Of a stretch of DNA of 64,000 bases, positions 19,210 to 27,227 are shown piece after piece; the stretch's first letter is position 1; each line of letters starts with the position of its first letter. The notes beneath the pieces were generated by a model. That model had not been told where the DNA came from. It saw only the letters and a program-made list of their open reading frames with translations, and searched no databases. This DNA is from an uncultured Clostridia bacterium (lineage in GTDB: Bacteria > Bacillota > Clostridia > Oscillospirales > QAKW01), in assembly GCA_944385895.1 (NCBI GenBank), contig CALWYZ010000002.1, positions 1 through 64,000 on the forward strand, given 5' to 3'. The translations under genes were made by a program, and so were the position numbers.

Positions 19210-19237
19210 TTGACAAATTATAGTATATTATGATAAT
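19210..19237 (+). promoter_or_regulatory. Promoter of the rpsL-rpsG-fusA operon
   Basis: TTGACA (19210-19215), 16-bp spacer, GATAAT (19232-19237), directly after the rpoC stop. The -10 box overlaps the inverted repeat at 19234-19272. Confidence 0.65.
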
Positions 19238-19272
19238 CTATTAGGTGCTGAATTTTAGCACCTAATAGATTA
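19234..19272. promoter_or_regulatory. Perfect 16-bp inverted repeat between rpoC and rpsL
   Basis: TAATCTATTAGGTGCT (19234-19249) is repeated in exact inverse at 19257-19272 with a 7-nt centre GAATTTT. No T-run follows, so it is not a typical intrinsic terminator for rpoBC. It overlaps the predicted -10 box and transcription start of the rpsL operon, so it could be an operator, or an RNA hairpin in transcripts reading through from rpoC. Confidence 0.7.
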
Positions 19273-19338
19273 AATCTGTTTGTTAGCAAGAGTGTTTTAC
19301 CGCTCTTTCTATATATAATTAAAGGAAAGGAGAAAAAC

Positions 19339-19755
19339 ATGCCTACATTTAATCAGTTAGTACGTAAGGGCAGGTCAACAACAGAGAAAAAATCAACAGC
19401 ACCTGCACTGAACAGAGGTTTGAACACACTTAAAAACGTTCCCACCAAAGTAAGCTCACCGCAGAAGCGCGGCGTATGTACTTCTGTTAAAACAACTACG
19501 CCTAAAAAGCCGAACTCTGCTTTGAGAAAAATTGCCAGAGTACGTCTCACAAACGGTGTAGAGGTTACGTCCTATATTCCGGGTGTCGGTCATAATCTTC
19601 AGGAACACAGCGTTGTTCTTATCCGCGGCGGAAGAGTAAAGGATCTCCCTGGCGTGCGTTACCACATAATTCGCGGTACGCTTGATACCCAGGGCGTAGC
19701 AAACAGAAATCAGGCCCGCTCCAAATATGGCGCTAAAAAGCCTAAGAAGAGCTAA
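19339..19755 (+). CDS. rpsL: 30S ribosomal protein S12
   Basis: 138 residues, complete. S12 sits at the decoding centre of the small subunit. [20 protein letters not shown] carries the universally conserved lysine that mutates to streptomycin resistance; here it is the wild-type residue. The second hallmark loop [20 protein letters not shown] is intact, as is the end [12 protein letters not shown]. The ribosome site AGGAAAGGAG precedes the ATG. It is the first gene of the str operon. Confidence 0.98.
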   Translation: MPTFNQLVRKGRSTTEKKSTAPALNRGLNTLKNVPTKVSSPQKRGVCTSVKTTTPKKPNSALRKIARVRLTNGVEVTSYIPGVGHNLQEHSVVLIRGGRVKDLPGVRYHIIRGTLDTQGVANRNQARSKYGAKKPKKS

Positions 19756-19878
19756 ACGGAATTAAAGATTCCCAGCTTTAGAGTGTTAATATATAAATTT
19801 AACCTCTTAAAGCATTCCGAGGACGGTGTGCCCGTCGTCGAGTACCAATGATATCATAAATATGAAGGAGGGAAGAAC
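19756..19878 (+). promoter_or_regulatory. rpsL-rpsG spacer with possible hairpin
   Basis: The 123-nt spacer contains GCTTTAGAG and, 30 nt later, CTCTTAAAGC, which can pair with one bulged A, and a smaller GACGG/CCGTC hairpin. In E. coli protein S7 represses translation by binding this spacer; whether this sequence acts the same way is inference. Confidence 0.3.
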
Positions 19879-20349
19879 ATGCCCAGAAGAGGTTTTGTCC
19901 CTAAAAGAGAAGTGTTGCCCGATCCTATGTACAACAGTATTGTTGTAACAAAACTTATAAATAATATAATGTATGACGGAAAAAAGGGTGTAGCACAGAA
20001 AATAGTTTACGATGCATTTGACATTGTAAAAGAAAAAACAGGTAAAGATGCGATCGACGCTTTTAACGAGGCGCTTGAGAACATTATGCCTAAGCTTGAA
20101 GTAAAAGCCCGTCGTGTCGGTGGTGCTACTTATCAGGTGCCTATGGAGGTAAGAGCGGATCGTCGTCAGACATTGGGTCTGCGCTGGCTGACAGCTTATT
20201 CAAGACAGAGAAACGAGCGCACAATGGCAGAACGTTTGGCTGCAGAGATCATGGATGCCATAAATAATGCCGGCGGCGCGTGCAAAAAACGTGATGAAAC
20301 ACATAAAATGGCAGAGGCTAATAAGGCTTTTGCTCATTACAGATGGTAA
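19879..20349 (+). CDS. rpsG: 30S ribosomal protein S7
   Basis: 156 residues. S7 nucleates assembly of the 30S head by binding 16S rRNA. The start [16 protein letters not shown], the rRNA-binding [17 protein letters not shown] and the helix [10 protein letters not shown] are standard. GAAGGAGGG precedes the ATG. fusA begins 24 nt after the stop. Confidence 0.98.
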   Translation: MPRRGFVPKREVLPDPMYNSIVVTKLINNIMYDGKKGVAQKIVYDAFDIVKEKTGKDAIDAFNEALENIMPKLEVKARRVGGATYQVPMEVRADRRQTLGLRWLTAYSRQRNERTMAERLAAEIMDAINNAGGACKKRDETHKMAEANKAFAHYRW

Positions 20350-20373
20350 TAGCTTGTTTAGGAAGGAGAAAAC

Positions 20374-22458
20374 ATGCCTAGAGAATTCCCGATTGAAAAG
20401 TATAGAAATATAGGTATAATGGCGCATATCGATGCCGGTAAAACGACAACGACAGAGCGTATTCTTTTCTATACAGGTATAAATCACCGTATCGGTGAGA
20501 CTCATGACGGTACTGCTACAATGGACTGGATGGAGCAGGAGCAGGAGCGTGGTATTACAATCACATCCGCGGCCACAACAGCACATTGGAAAGGCTATAG
20601 AATCAATATAATCGATACTCCCGGACACGTTGACTTTACAGTTGAGGTTGAGCGTTCATTGAGAGTACTTGATGGTTCTGTTACCGTTTTCTGCGCCAAG
20701 GGTGGAGTTGAGCCTCAGTCTGAGACAGTTTGGCGTCAGGCTGATAAATATAAGGTCCCACGCATGGCGTATATAAATAAAATGGATATAATGGGCGCCG
20801 ATTTTTATCGTGTTGTCCAGATGATGAAGGATAGGCTTAAAACAAATGCCGTACCTGTACAGCTCCCTATCGGTAAAGAGGATACATTTAAAGGTATAAT
20901 CGATCTTATCGAGATGAAGGCATTTGTTTATTATGACGATCTGGGTAAGGATATCCGTACGGAAGAAATACCTGAGGATATGAAAGAGCTTGCAGAAAAG
21001 TATCGTTCGGATCTTGTCGAGCATGTAGCTGAGACCTCAGAAGAGCTTATGATGAAGTATCTTGAGGGCGAGGAACTTACAAACGACGAAATAAAAAAGG
21101 CTATTCGTGAGTCAACAATAGCAAATACAATGGTTCCCGTATGCTGCGGAACGTCATATAAAAACAAGGGCGTTCAGCTTCTTCTGGATAATATAGTTGA
21201 GTATATGCCCTCTCCGGTTGATATTCCATCAATAAAGGGCGTTGTTCCGCGTACAGATGAAGAACAAGAAAGACATGCCGACGATAATGAACCGTTTTCG
21301 GCTCTTGCTTTTAAGATCATGACAGATCCGTTTGTCGGTAAGCTCTGCTTTTTCAGAGTATATTCAGGTAAGCTGACATCAGGATCAACTGTTTATAATT
21401 CAAATAAGGACTCAAACGAGAGAATAGGCCGTATAGTTGCAATGCATGCAAATCACCGTAAGGATATAACAGAGGTTTATGCAGGCGATATCGCGGCTGC
21501 TGTTGGGCTTAAAAACGTAACGACAGGTGATACACTCTGCAGTGAGGATCATCCCATTGTTCTTGAGTCAATGGAATTTCCTGAGCCTGTTATACGTGTT
21601 GCAATAGAGCCCAAATCTAAGGCATCACAGGAGAAGATGGGCATAGCGCTTGCAAAGCTTGCCGAGGAAGATCCCACATTCAAGACATATACAGATGAAG
21701 AGACAGGCCAGACGATAATAGCAGGTATGGGTGAGCTTCATCTTGAAATCATCGTAGACAGACTTACCCGTGAATTCAAGGTCGAAGCCAATGTCGGCAA
21801 GCCTCAGGTATCTTATAAAGAGACAATCAGGAAAAGTGCTGATGTCGATCATAAATATGCACGTCAGTCAGGCGGTAAGGGCCAGTATGGTCATGTCAAA
21901 ATCAAGGTCGAGCCCAATGAGTCAGGCAAAGGCTATGAGTTCATCAACGCAATTGTCGGCGGCGCGATACCCAAGGAATATATCCCTGCTGTTGACGCAG
22001 GTATACAGGGAGCTATGCAGTCCGGTGTTCTTGCGGGATACAATGTAGTTGATATCAAGGTTACACTGTATGATGGTTCATATCATGAGGTCGACTCATC
22101 AGAAATGGCATTTAAGATAGCTGGTTCAATGGCTATCAAAGAGGCGTTGAGGAAAGCAGATCCTGTGCTTCTTGAACCGGTAATGAAAGTTGTGGCAATA
22201 GTTCCGGAAGAGTATATGGGCGACGTAATGGGAGATCTCAACTCACGCCGCGGACTTATCCAGGGAATGGAAGCCAATAACGGAACACAGAGCATAACCG
22301 CTCTTGTACCTCTTGCCGAAATGTTTGGATATGCTACTGATCTTCGCTCAAAAACCCAGGGTCGCGGTCAGTATACAATGGAACCGCATTCATATGTAGA
22401 GGTGCCTAAATCCTTGGCTGAAAAGATTATCAGCAATCATCAGAAGTCTGCTGAATAA
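20374..22458 (+). CDS. fusA: Elongation factor G
   Basis: 694 residues, the usual length for the canonical translocase. The GTPase domain has [10 protein letters not shown] (residues 17-26), DTPGHVDF and NKMD. Switch I contains [11 protein letters not shown]. Domain IV loop residues near [11 protein letters not shown] and the C-terminal [20 protein letters not shown] are conserved. It drives GTP-dependent translocation and, with RRF, ribosome recycling. AGGAAGGAG precedes the ATG. It is co-transcribed with rpsL and rpsG; tuf is 86 nt downstream with its own promoter. Confidence 0.98.
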   Translation: MPREFPIEKYRNIGIMAHIDAGKTTTTERILFYTGINHRIGETHDGTATMDWMEQEQERGITITSAATTAHWKGYRINIIDTPGHVDFTVEVERSLRVLDGSVTVFCAKGGVEPQSETVWRQADKYKVPRMAYINKMDIMGADFYRVVQMMKDRLKTNAVPVQLPIGKEDTFKGIIDLIEMKAFVYYDDLGKDIRTEEIPEDMKELAEKYRSDLVEHVAETSEELMMKYLEGEELTNDEIKKAIRESTIANTMVPVCCGTSYKNKGVQLLLDNIVEYMPSPVDIPSIKGVVPRTDEEQERHADDNEPFSALAFKIMTDPFVGKLCFFRVYSGKLTSGSTVYNSNKDSNERIGRIVAMHANHRKDITEVYAGDIAAAVGLKNVTTGDTLCSEDHPIVLESMEFPEPVIRVAIEPKSKASQEKMGIALAKLAEEDPTFKTYTDEETGQTIIAGMGELHLEIIVDRLTREFKVEANVGKPQVSYKETIRKSADVDHKYARQSGGKGQYGHVKIKVEPNESGKGYEFINAIVGGAIPKEYIPAVDAGIQGAMQSGVLAGYNVVDIKVTLYDGSYHEVDSSEMAFKIAGSMAIKEALRKADPVLLEPVMKVVAIVPEEYMGDVMGDLNSRRGLIQGMEANNGTQSITALVPLAEMFGYATDLRSKTQGRGQYTMEPHSYVEVPKSLAEKIISNHQKSAE

Positions 22459-22472
22459 ATTTAAAAAAAGTC

Positions 22473-22501
22473 TTGCAAAATAAGGCTTTATCAATTACAA
22501 T
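22473..22501 (+). promoter_or_regulatory. Internal promoter for tuf
   Basis: TTGCAA (22473-22478), 17-bp spacer, TACAAT (22496-22501) in the fusA-tuf spacer. No terminator is visible after fusA, so tuf would be fed both by read-through and by this promoter. Confidence 0.6.
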
Positions 22502-22544
22502 AAACTTATATGATTATATTTTCTTCTAAAGGGAGGACATTACA

Positions 22545-23744
22545 ATGGCAAAAGCTAAATTTGAAAGATCCAAGCCGCACGTCAACATTGGTACAATCGG
22601 CCATGTTGACCACGGTAAGACAACACTTACAGCTGCAATCACAAAAGTACTTTCTTTTAAGGGTCAGGCTGCTTACTCAGAGTACGGCGATATAGATAAG
22701 GCTCCTGAGGAAAGAGAGCGTGGTATTACAATCAATACAGCTCACGTTGAGTATGAGACAGATAAACGTCACTATGCTCATGTTGATTGCCCCGGACATG
22801 CTGACTATGTTAAAAACATGATCACCGGCGCAGCTCAGATGGACGGCGCTATCCTTGTTGTTTCAGCTGCTGACGGTGTTATGCCTCAGACAAGAGAGCA
22901 TATATTGCTTGCACGTCAGGTTGGCGTTCCTTCAATCGTAGTATTCATGAACAAATGTGATCAGGTTGATGATGAAGAGCTTCTGGAACTTGTTGAAATG
23001 GAAATCAGAGAGCTTCTTAACGAATATGAGTTCCCCGGTGATGAAGTACCGATAATCAGAGGTTCAGCTCTTGCGGCTATCGAGTGTACATCAACAGATA
23101 TCAATGATCCTGCATATGCTCCGATTGTTGAACTTATGGAAGCTGTAGACAGCTATATTCCTACACCTGCAAGAAACGCAGATCAGGATTTTCTTATGCC
23201 TGTTGAAGACGTATTCACCATCACAGGTCGTGGTACTGTTGCTACCGGTAGAGTTGAGCGTGGTATGATCAAGCTTAATGAGGAAGTTGAGATAGTAGGT
23301 ATCAAAGAGACAAAGAAGACTGTTGCTACAGGACTTGAAATGTTCAGAAAGCTGCTTGACTTTGCAGAAGCCGGCGATAATGTAGGTGTACTTCTTCGTG
23401 GTGTTACAAGACAGGACGTTGTAAGAGGTCAGGTTCTTGCAAAACCCGGTTCAATTAAACCGCATACTAAGTTTCAAGGTCAGGTATACGTATTGACTAA
23501 GGAAGAGGGCGGACGTCACAGCCCGTTCTTTACCAACTATCGTCCCCAGTTCTATTTCAGAACAACAGACGTTACAGGTATAGTAACTCTTCCCGAGGGT
23601 ACTGACATGTGTAAGCCCGGCGATAACGTTGTTATGGATGTTGAGCTTATCACACCTATCGCTATCGAAGTCGGTCTTCGTTTCGCTATCCGTGAGGGCG
23701 GCAGAACAGTTGGTTCCGGCGTTGTTACAGCTATCAACGGCTAA
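22545..23744 (+). CDS. tuf: Elongation factor Tu
   Basis: 399 residues. It carries aminoacyl-tRNA to the ribosome. GTPase motifs are GHVDHGKTT (19-27), [15 protein letters not shown] and MNKCDQV; the effector region has [13 protein letters not shown]. Domain 2 and 3 signatures ([31 protein letters not shown]) are complete. The ribosome site AGGGAGGA precedes the ATG. It is followed 19 nt later by the FMN riboswitch without an intervening terminator. Only one tuf copy is visible here. Confidence 0.98.
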   Translation: MAKAKFERSKPHVNIGTIGHVDHGKTTLTAAITKVLSFKGQAAYSEYGDIDKAPEERERGITINTAHVEYETDKRHYAHVDCPGHADYVKNMITGAAQMDGAILVVSAADGVMPQTREHILLARQVGVPSIVVFMNKCDQVDDEELLELVEMEIRELLNEYEFPGDEVPIIRGSALAAIECTSTDINDPAYAPIVELMEAVDSYIPTPARNADQDFLMPVEDVFTITGRGTVATGRVERGMIKLNEEVEIVGIKETKKTVATGLEMFRKLLDFAEAGDNVGVLLRGVTRQDVVRGQVLAKPGSIKPHTKFQGQVYVLTKEEGGRHSPFFTNYRPQFYFRTTDVTGIVTLPEGTDMCKPGDNVVMDVELITPIAIEVGLRFAIREGGRTVGSGVVTAING

Positions 23745-23763
23745 TTAAAAAATATCAATATTG

Positions 23764-23873
23764 TCTTTTCGGGGCGAGGTGAAAATCCTCACCGGCGGTC
23801 AAAGTCCGCAAGCATTTTGCATGAGCAGGTGAAATTCCTGCACCGACGGTATAGTCCGGATGGTAGAAAAGAT
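23764..23873 (+). promoter_or_regulatory. FMN riboswitch (RFN element)
   Basis: The conserved core is plain: GGGGCGAGGTGAAAATCCTC, ACCGGCGGTCAAAGTCCGC, GCAGGTGAAATTCCTGC and ACCGACGGTATAGTCCGG, closed by TCTTTTC and GAAAAGA at the ends. It senses flavin mononucleotide and controls the downstream riboflavin transporter. It starts only 19 nt after the tuf stop; I see no separate promoter between them. Confidence 0.97.
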
Positions 23874-23886
23874 ATGGCTTTGCTTT

Positions 23887-23918
23887 AAACGCCCCTTTAT
23901 AAGGGGCGTTTATTTAAT
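23887..23918 (+). terminator. Expression platform terminator of the FMN riboswitch
   Basis: An 11-bp stem AAACGCCCCTT/AAGGGGCGTTT with a 3-nt loop, followed by ATTTAATTT. In the FMN-bound state it should stop transcription before ribU; it would also stop read-through from tuf. Confidence 0.85.
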
Positions 23919-23993
23919 TTATAAACCATACCATTCTGTATATAATATAAATAATCCCCAAAAAGACCTTACTTTAAGAAAGAAGGCTTTTTT

Positions 23994-24581
23994 GTGAACA
24001 ATAAAACAATAAGACGCATGACTGTCACAGCCATGCTTACAGCGGTTGCTGTCGCGCTTCAGTACATAGAAATCTCAATTCCGATAATGCCCAGCTTTAT
24101 AAAGCTCGACTTTTCCGATTTACCGGAACTGATAGGAGCGTTTGTATGCGGTCCGGTTCACGGCGTGATAGTTGCACTGCTTAAAAATCTGATACATCTT
24201 CCTGTAAGCCAGAGCGCTTTTATAGGTGAATTGTCCAACTTTTTGATGGGTGCGGTTTTTGCTTTGGTTGCCGGACTGATATATCAGCGTAAAAGAACAG
24301 TCGCCAACGCTGCTGTTGCAGGCGTATGCGGAGCTTTGGCGATGGCACTGGTCGGTTTGCCGATTAATTATTTTGTTATTTACCCACTTTACTATTCTGT
24401 GCTCGGTCTGCCGGAAACTACTATTCTCGATATGTACAGGCTGATACTGCCGAGTATTAAAAATATGATTCAAGCACTTATTATATTTAATGTACCCTTC
24501 ACATTTGTTAAAGGTATGATAAGTGTACTGGTCTCTGTTGTAATACATAAACATTTATTTAAATTGATAAATAAATTGTAA
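23994..24581 (+). CDS. ribU: Riboflavin ECF transporter S component
   Basis: 195 residues, about six membrane segments. The N-terminal TAMLTAVAVALQYIEI and PSFIKLDFSDLPELIGAFVCGP are characteristic of RibU, the substrate-binding subunit that works with the shared EcfA/A'/T module to import riboflavin. The FMN riboswitch upstream supports the assignment. The start is GTG at 23994 with AGAAGG about 7 nt before it; this ribosome site lies in the 3' arm of a second hairpin (23960-23993), so translation may also be controlled. No ecfAT genes are in the window. Confidence 0.92.
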   Translation: MNNKTIRRMTVTAMLTAVAVALQYIEISIPIMPSFIKLDFSDLPELIGAFVCGPVHGVIVALLKNLIHLPVSQSAFIGELSNFLMGAVFALVAGLIYQRKRTVANAAVAGVCGALAMALVGLPINYFVIYPLYYSVLGLPETTILDMYRLILPSIKNMIQALIIFNVPFTFVKGMISVLVSVVIHKHLFKLINKL

Positions 24582-24614
24582 TTGATAAATTACGCAAAGT
24601 GTGATATACTTTGC
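24582..24614 (+). promoter_or_regulatory. Promoter with overlapping palindrome before the exporter-like gene
   Basis: TTGATA (24582-24587), 17-bp spacer, TATACT (24605-24610). The inverted repeat GCAAAGT-N7-ACTTTGC (24594-24614) spans the -10 box and could be an operator. Confidence 0.6.
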
Positions 24615-24639
24615 TAAATATCGTCTAGGAGGAAAATCG

Positions 24640-25128
24640 ATGCTTGATTTTTTACAAAGTATATCTAAAGAAGTTTATGTGTTTGTTGTATCCATGCTGC
24701 CGATTTTTGAATTGCGTGCAGCAATTCCAATCGGTGCTGCTTTGGATATGAATATTTTTGAATGTTTTATTATCAGTGTTTTGGGTAATCTGCTGCCAAT
24801 ACCTTTTATACTCATATTTATAAAGAAAATAATAGAATATATGAGTGTCTCAAAAATCAAGCTATTTAATAAAGTATCAAACTTTCTTATCAAAAAAGCG
24901 GATAAGCGCAGTGATAAGGTAAATAAATATTCACTGCTCGGACTTTTTATTTTTGTTGCGATCCCTTTGCCGGGTACCGGTGCATGGACGGGTGCGCTTA
25001 TTGCATCGCTTATGGAGATGCGTTTTAAAAAAGCATTGTTGTCTATTTCTGCCGGCGTACTTGTTGCCGGTGCTGTCATGTGTGCGGCAAGCTATGGGGT
25101 TGTGTCGTTTCTTAAAATATTTGCTTGA
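24640..25128 (+). CDS. Small multidrug-export family membrane protein (COG2426-like)
   Basis: 162 residues with four or five membrane segments. ELRAAIPIGAALDM near the N-terminus and AIPLPGTGAWTGALIASLM in the second half are the signature of the family named small multidrug export protein (PF06695). The real transport substrate of the family is poorly known. The start is the ATG at 24640 behind TAGGAGGA; the in-frame GTG at 24601 lies upstream of the ribosome site. The stop overlaps the metK promoter, so metK is a separate unit. Confidence 0.8.
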   Translation: MLDFLQSISKEVYVFVVSMLPIFELRAAIPIGAALDMNIFECFIISVLGNLLPIPFILIFIKKIIEYMSVSKIKLFNKVSNFLIKKADKRSDKVNKYSLLGLFIFVAIPLPGTGAWTGALIASLMEMRFKKALLSISAGVLVAGAVMCAASYGVVSFLKIFA

Positions 25129-25153
25129 CATTTGCAACAATAAGTCATATAAT
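25125..25153 (+). promoter_or_regulatory. Perfect consensus promoter for the SAM riboswitch-metK unit
   Basis: TTGACA (25125-25130), 17-bp spacer, TATAAT (25148-25153). The -35 box overlaps the stop codon of the preceding gene. Confidence 0.9.
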
Positions 25154-25175
25154 ATATAATTGTAATAAATAATGT

Positions 25176-25262
25176 ACTTTTATCAAGAGCGGCGGAGGGA
25201 CAGGCCCTGTGAAGCCCGACAACCTGCATTTTGTAAGGTGTCAATTCCTGACAGATAAATGT
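25176..25262 (+). promoter_or_regulatory. SAM-I (S-box) riboswitch
   Basis: It contains the conserved core TATCAAGAGCGGCGGAGGGA, GGCCCTGTGAAGCCCGACAACC and AAGGTGTCAATTCCTGACAG, closed by P1 TTTATC/GATAAA. It binds S-adenosylmethionine and should shut off metK when SAM is plentiful. Confidence 0.95.
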
Positions 25263-25264
25263 TT

Positions 25265-25291
25265 GCCGCTCTGATTGCAGGGCGGTTTTTT
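25265..25291 (+). terminator. SAM riboswitch terminator hairpin
   Basis: GCCGCTCT pairs with AGGGCGGT (two G-U pairs) over a 6-nt loop and is followed by TTTTT. Its 5' arm can alternatively pair with AGAGCGGC at 25187-25194 in the aptamer, giving a visible antiterminator. Confidence 0.85.
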
Positions 25292-25310
25292 AATGCCCGG
25301 AAAGGAAAAA

Positions 25311-26492
25311 ATGTCAAAAAAATATTATTTTACTTCTGAATCGGTAACAGAGGGACATCCTGATAAAATATGCGACAGAATTTCGGATTCTATTCTTGAT
25401 GCTATACTTGAACAGGATAAATATGCCCGTGTTGCCTGTGAAACTACTATTACAACTGGTGTTGTACATATTATGGGAGAGATAACCACCAGTGCAAATG
25501 TTGATTATGCCAAAATAGCAAGAAAAGCTATAAATGATGTCGGATATAATGATCCTTCAATGGGGTTTGACGGCAATAGCTGTGCTGTAATTGTGTCAGT
25601 AGATAACCAGTCCGCAGATATAGCTATGGGTGTCGATAGATCAGATGCACTAAATGACGCCGAAAAAATCGGGGCAGGGGATCAGGGTATGATGTTTGGC
25701 TACGCATGTGATGATACGCCTGAATTGATGCCTATAACCATTTCACTAGCTCATAAGCTGGCAAAACAACTGGCTAATGTCCGTAAGGACGGTACTCTGC
25801 CATATCTTCGTCCGGATGGTAAAACACAGGTTACAGCAGAGTATCAAGACGGAGAATTTAAAAGAATTGATGCTATTGTTGTATCGTCTCAGCACAGTGA
25901 TAATGTTTCAATGGAAAAGATACGTAGTGATATAAAAGAGTATGTGATTGAAAGTGTTATACCGCAAGACATTATAGATAAACAAACAAAAATATATATA
26001 AATCCTACCGGCAGATTTGTAATTGGTGGCCCTGCAGGTGACAGCGGTCTTACCGGCCGTAAAATAATTGTCGATACATATGGTGGAGTGGGCCGTCACG
26101 GCGGTGGCTGTTTTTCCGGAAAGGATCCGACAAAAGTCGACAGAAGCGCAGCATATGCAGCAAGATATGTAAGCAAAAATATCGTGGCGGCCGGTCTGGC
26201 AAAGCGCTGCGAAGTACAGCTGGCATACGCTATCGGTGTTGCGCGTCCTGTCTCTGTCTTTATTGAAACCTTTGGTACAGAGACTGTGCCTCTGGATACA
26301 ATATATAAGGCGGTCGATAGTTTTTTTGATCTCCGACCCAGTTCAATAATAAATAGTTTTGATCTGTGCCGTCCTATATATACCGCTCTTTCGTCATACG
26401 GACATATGGGCAGGGAAGAATTAAACTTGCCATGGGAAAATACTCAAATATCGGAAAAAATACGTAAATGGGCTAAGGAGAATGTGAAGTGA
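25311..26492 (+). CDS. metK: S-adenosylmethionine synthetase
   Basis: 393 residues, standard length. It makes SAM from methionine and [18 protein letters not shown] carries the ATP-contacting His17; [12 protein letters not shown] and [14 protein letters not shown] are the two PROSITE signatures. The start at 25311 has AAAGGA 5 nt upstream. An in-frame TTG at 25275 falls inside the terminator and an ATG at 25293 is less well placed. It is controlled by the SAM-I riboswitch, so the product feeds back on its own synthesis. The Dabb gene overlaps its stop codon. Confidence 0.97.
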   Translation: MSKKYYFTSESVTEGHPDKICDRISDSILDAILEQDKYARVACETTITTGVVHIMGEITTSANVDYAKIARKAINDVGYNDPSMGFDGNSCAVIVSVDNQSADIAMGVDRSDALNDAEKIGAGDQGMMFGYACDDTPELMPITISLAHKLAKQLANVRKDGTLPYLRPDGKTQVTAEYQDGEFKRIDAIVVSSQHSDNVSMEKIRSDIKEYVIESVIPQDIIDKQTKIYINPTGRFVIGGPAGDSGLTGRKIIVDTYGGVGRHGGGCFSGKDPTKVDRSAAYAARYVSKNIVAAGLAKRCEVQLAYAIGVARPVSVFIETFGTETVPLDTIYKAVDSFFDLRPSSIINSFDLCRPIYTALSSYGHMGREELNLPWENTQISEKIRKWAKENVK

Positions 26493-26794
26493 TACGACAT
26501 GTTTGTATGTTTAAATTTAAAGATCAGGCCGGTGGTCGGTCAAAGTCGGAAAATGTAGCAATAACCAAGGAAATGCTGGATAAGCTGCCTCAAACTATAG
26601 ACTATATCCTATCATCAAAGACTTATGTTTCTGACAGTAAACAAGACCCTCAAAACTATGACCTGATTCTAATCTCAGATTTTGAAAGTTTTGAGACGCT
26701 TGAAAAATACAAAGTTCATCCCGATCATGTTGCGGTCGGAAATTTTATGCGGCCTGTGAGACTTTCTCGTACTTGTATAGACTACACTGTTTAG
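26489..26794 (+). CDS. Dabb (stress-responsive A/B barrel) domain protein
   Basis: 101 residues. [12 protein letters not shown] at the start and [18 protein letters not shown] followed by [14 protein letters not shown] at the end are typical of the dimeric alpha-beta barrel (Dabb, PF07876) fold. Some members are enzymes, others have unknown roles in stress. It starts at a GTG overlapping the metK stop by 4 nt with AAGGAG 8 nt upstream, so translation is coupled to metK and subject to the SAM riboswitch. The role here is unknown. Confidence 0.85.
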   Translation: MIRHVCMFKFKDQAGGRSKSENVAITKEMLDKLPQTIDYILSSKTYVSDSKQDPQNYDLILISDFESFETLEKYKVHPDHVAVGNFMRPVRLSRTCIDYTV

Positions 26795-26844
26795 AATGAC
26801 CGTTTTCACAATCATAGCATAATATGTTATGAGGTGATTAATAT

Positions 26845-27162
26845 ATGCTTGAAACCGCACTGATTATAATCCTGTCGTTTTTTGCAGTGATCGGATTTAT
26901 TGAATGTGTACTGAGTATGCTTGAAACTGTATCGACTGCTAAATACAAAAAAATAAAGGATATATCGATTGTGGTAGAACTGACGGGTAAAATTGATAAT
27001 GTTACATTTTTGCTCAATACTTTGCTTCTTCAGGCACAGAGGATAAATTATAGGGATGCCCAAACGCGTGTGGTGATACGTGATTGCGGACTTGATGAGG
27101 ATACCTATACGGAAATACATAATTTTTGTCAGGAAAATGATAATGTAACTGTAGAAATGTAA
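26845..27162 (+). CDS. Small single-pass membrane protein of unknown function
   Basis: 105 residues. Residues 4-24 form one hydrophobic segment (TALIIILSFFAVIGFIECV), followed by a soluble alpha/beta domain (KDISIVVELTGKIDNVTFLL, QTRVVIRDCGLDED). I do not recognise the family. GAGGTGA about 7 nt before the ATG supports translation. It lies 50 nt after the Dabb gene in the metK transcript and ahead of a strong terminator. Confidence 0.7.
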   Translation: MLETALIIILSFFAVIGFIECVLSMLETVSTAKYKKIKDISIVVELTGKIDNVTFLLNTLLLQAQRINYRDAQTRVVIRDCGLDEDTYTEIHNFCQENDNVTVEM

Positions 27163-27177
27163 AAACAAATATGGTAT

Positions 27178-27214
27178 AATATTCCCGTGAATTTTACCAC
27201 GGGAATATTTTTAT
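27178..27214 (+). terminator. Terminator of the metK operon
   Basis: A 12-bp stem AATATTCCCGTG/CACGGGAATATT followed by TTTTTA, 14 nt before the recD2 start. recD2 must start from within or just after it, as its ribosome site (TGGAG) lies in the tail. Confidence 0.85.
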
Positions 27215-27227
27215 GGAGTAATAATCA

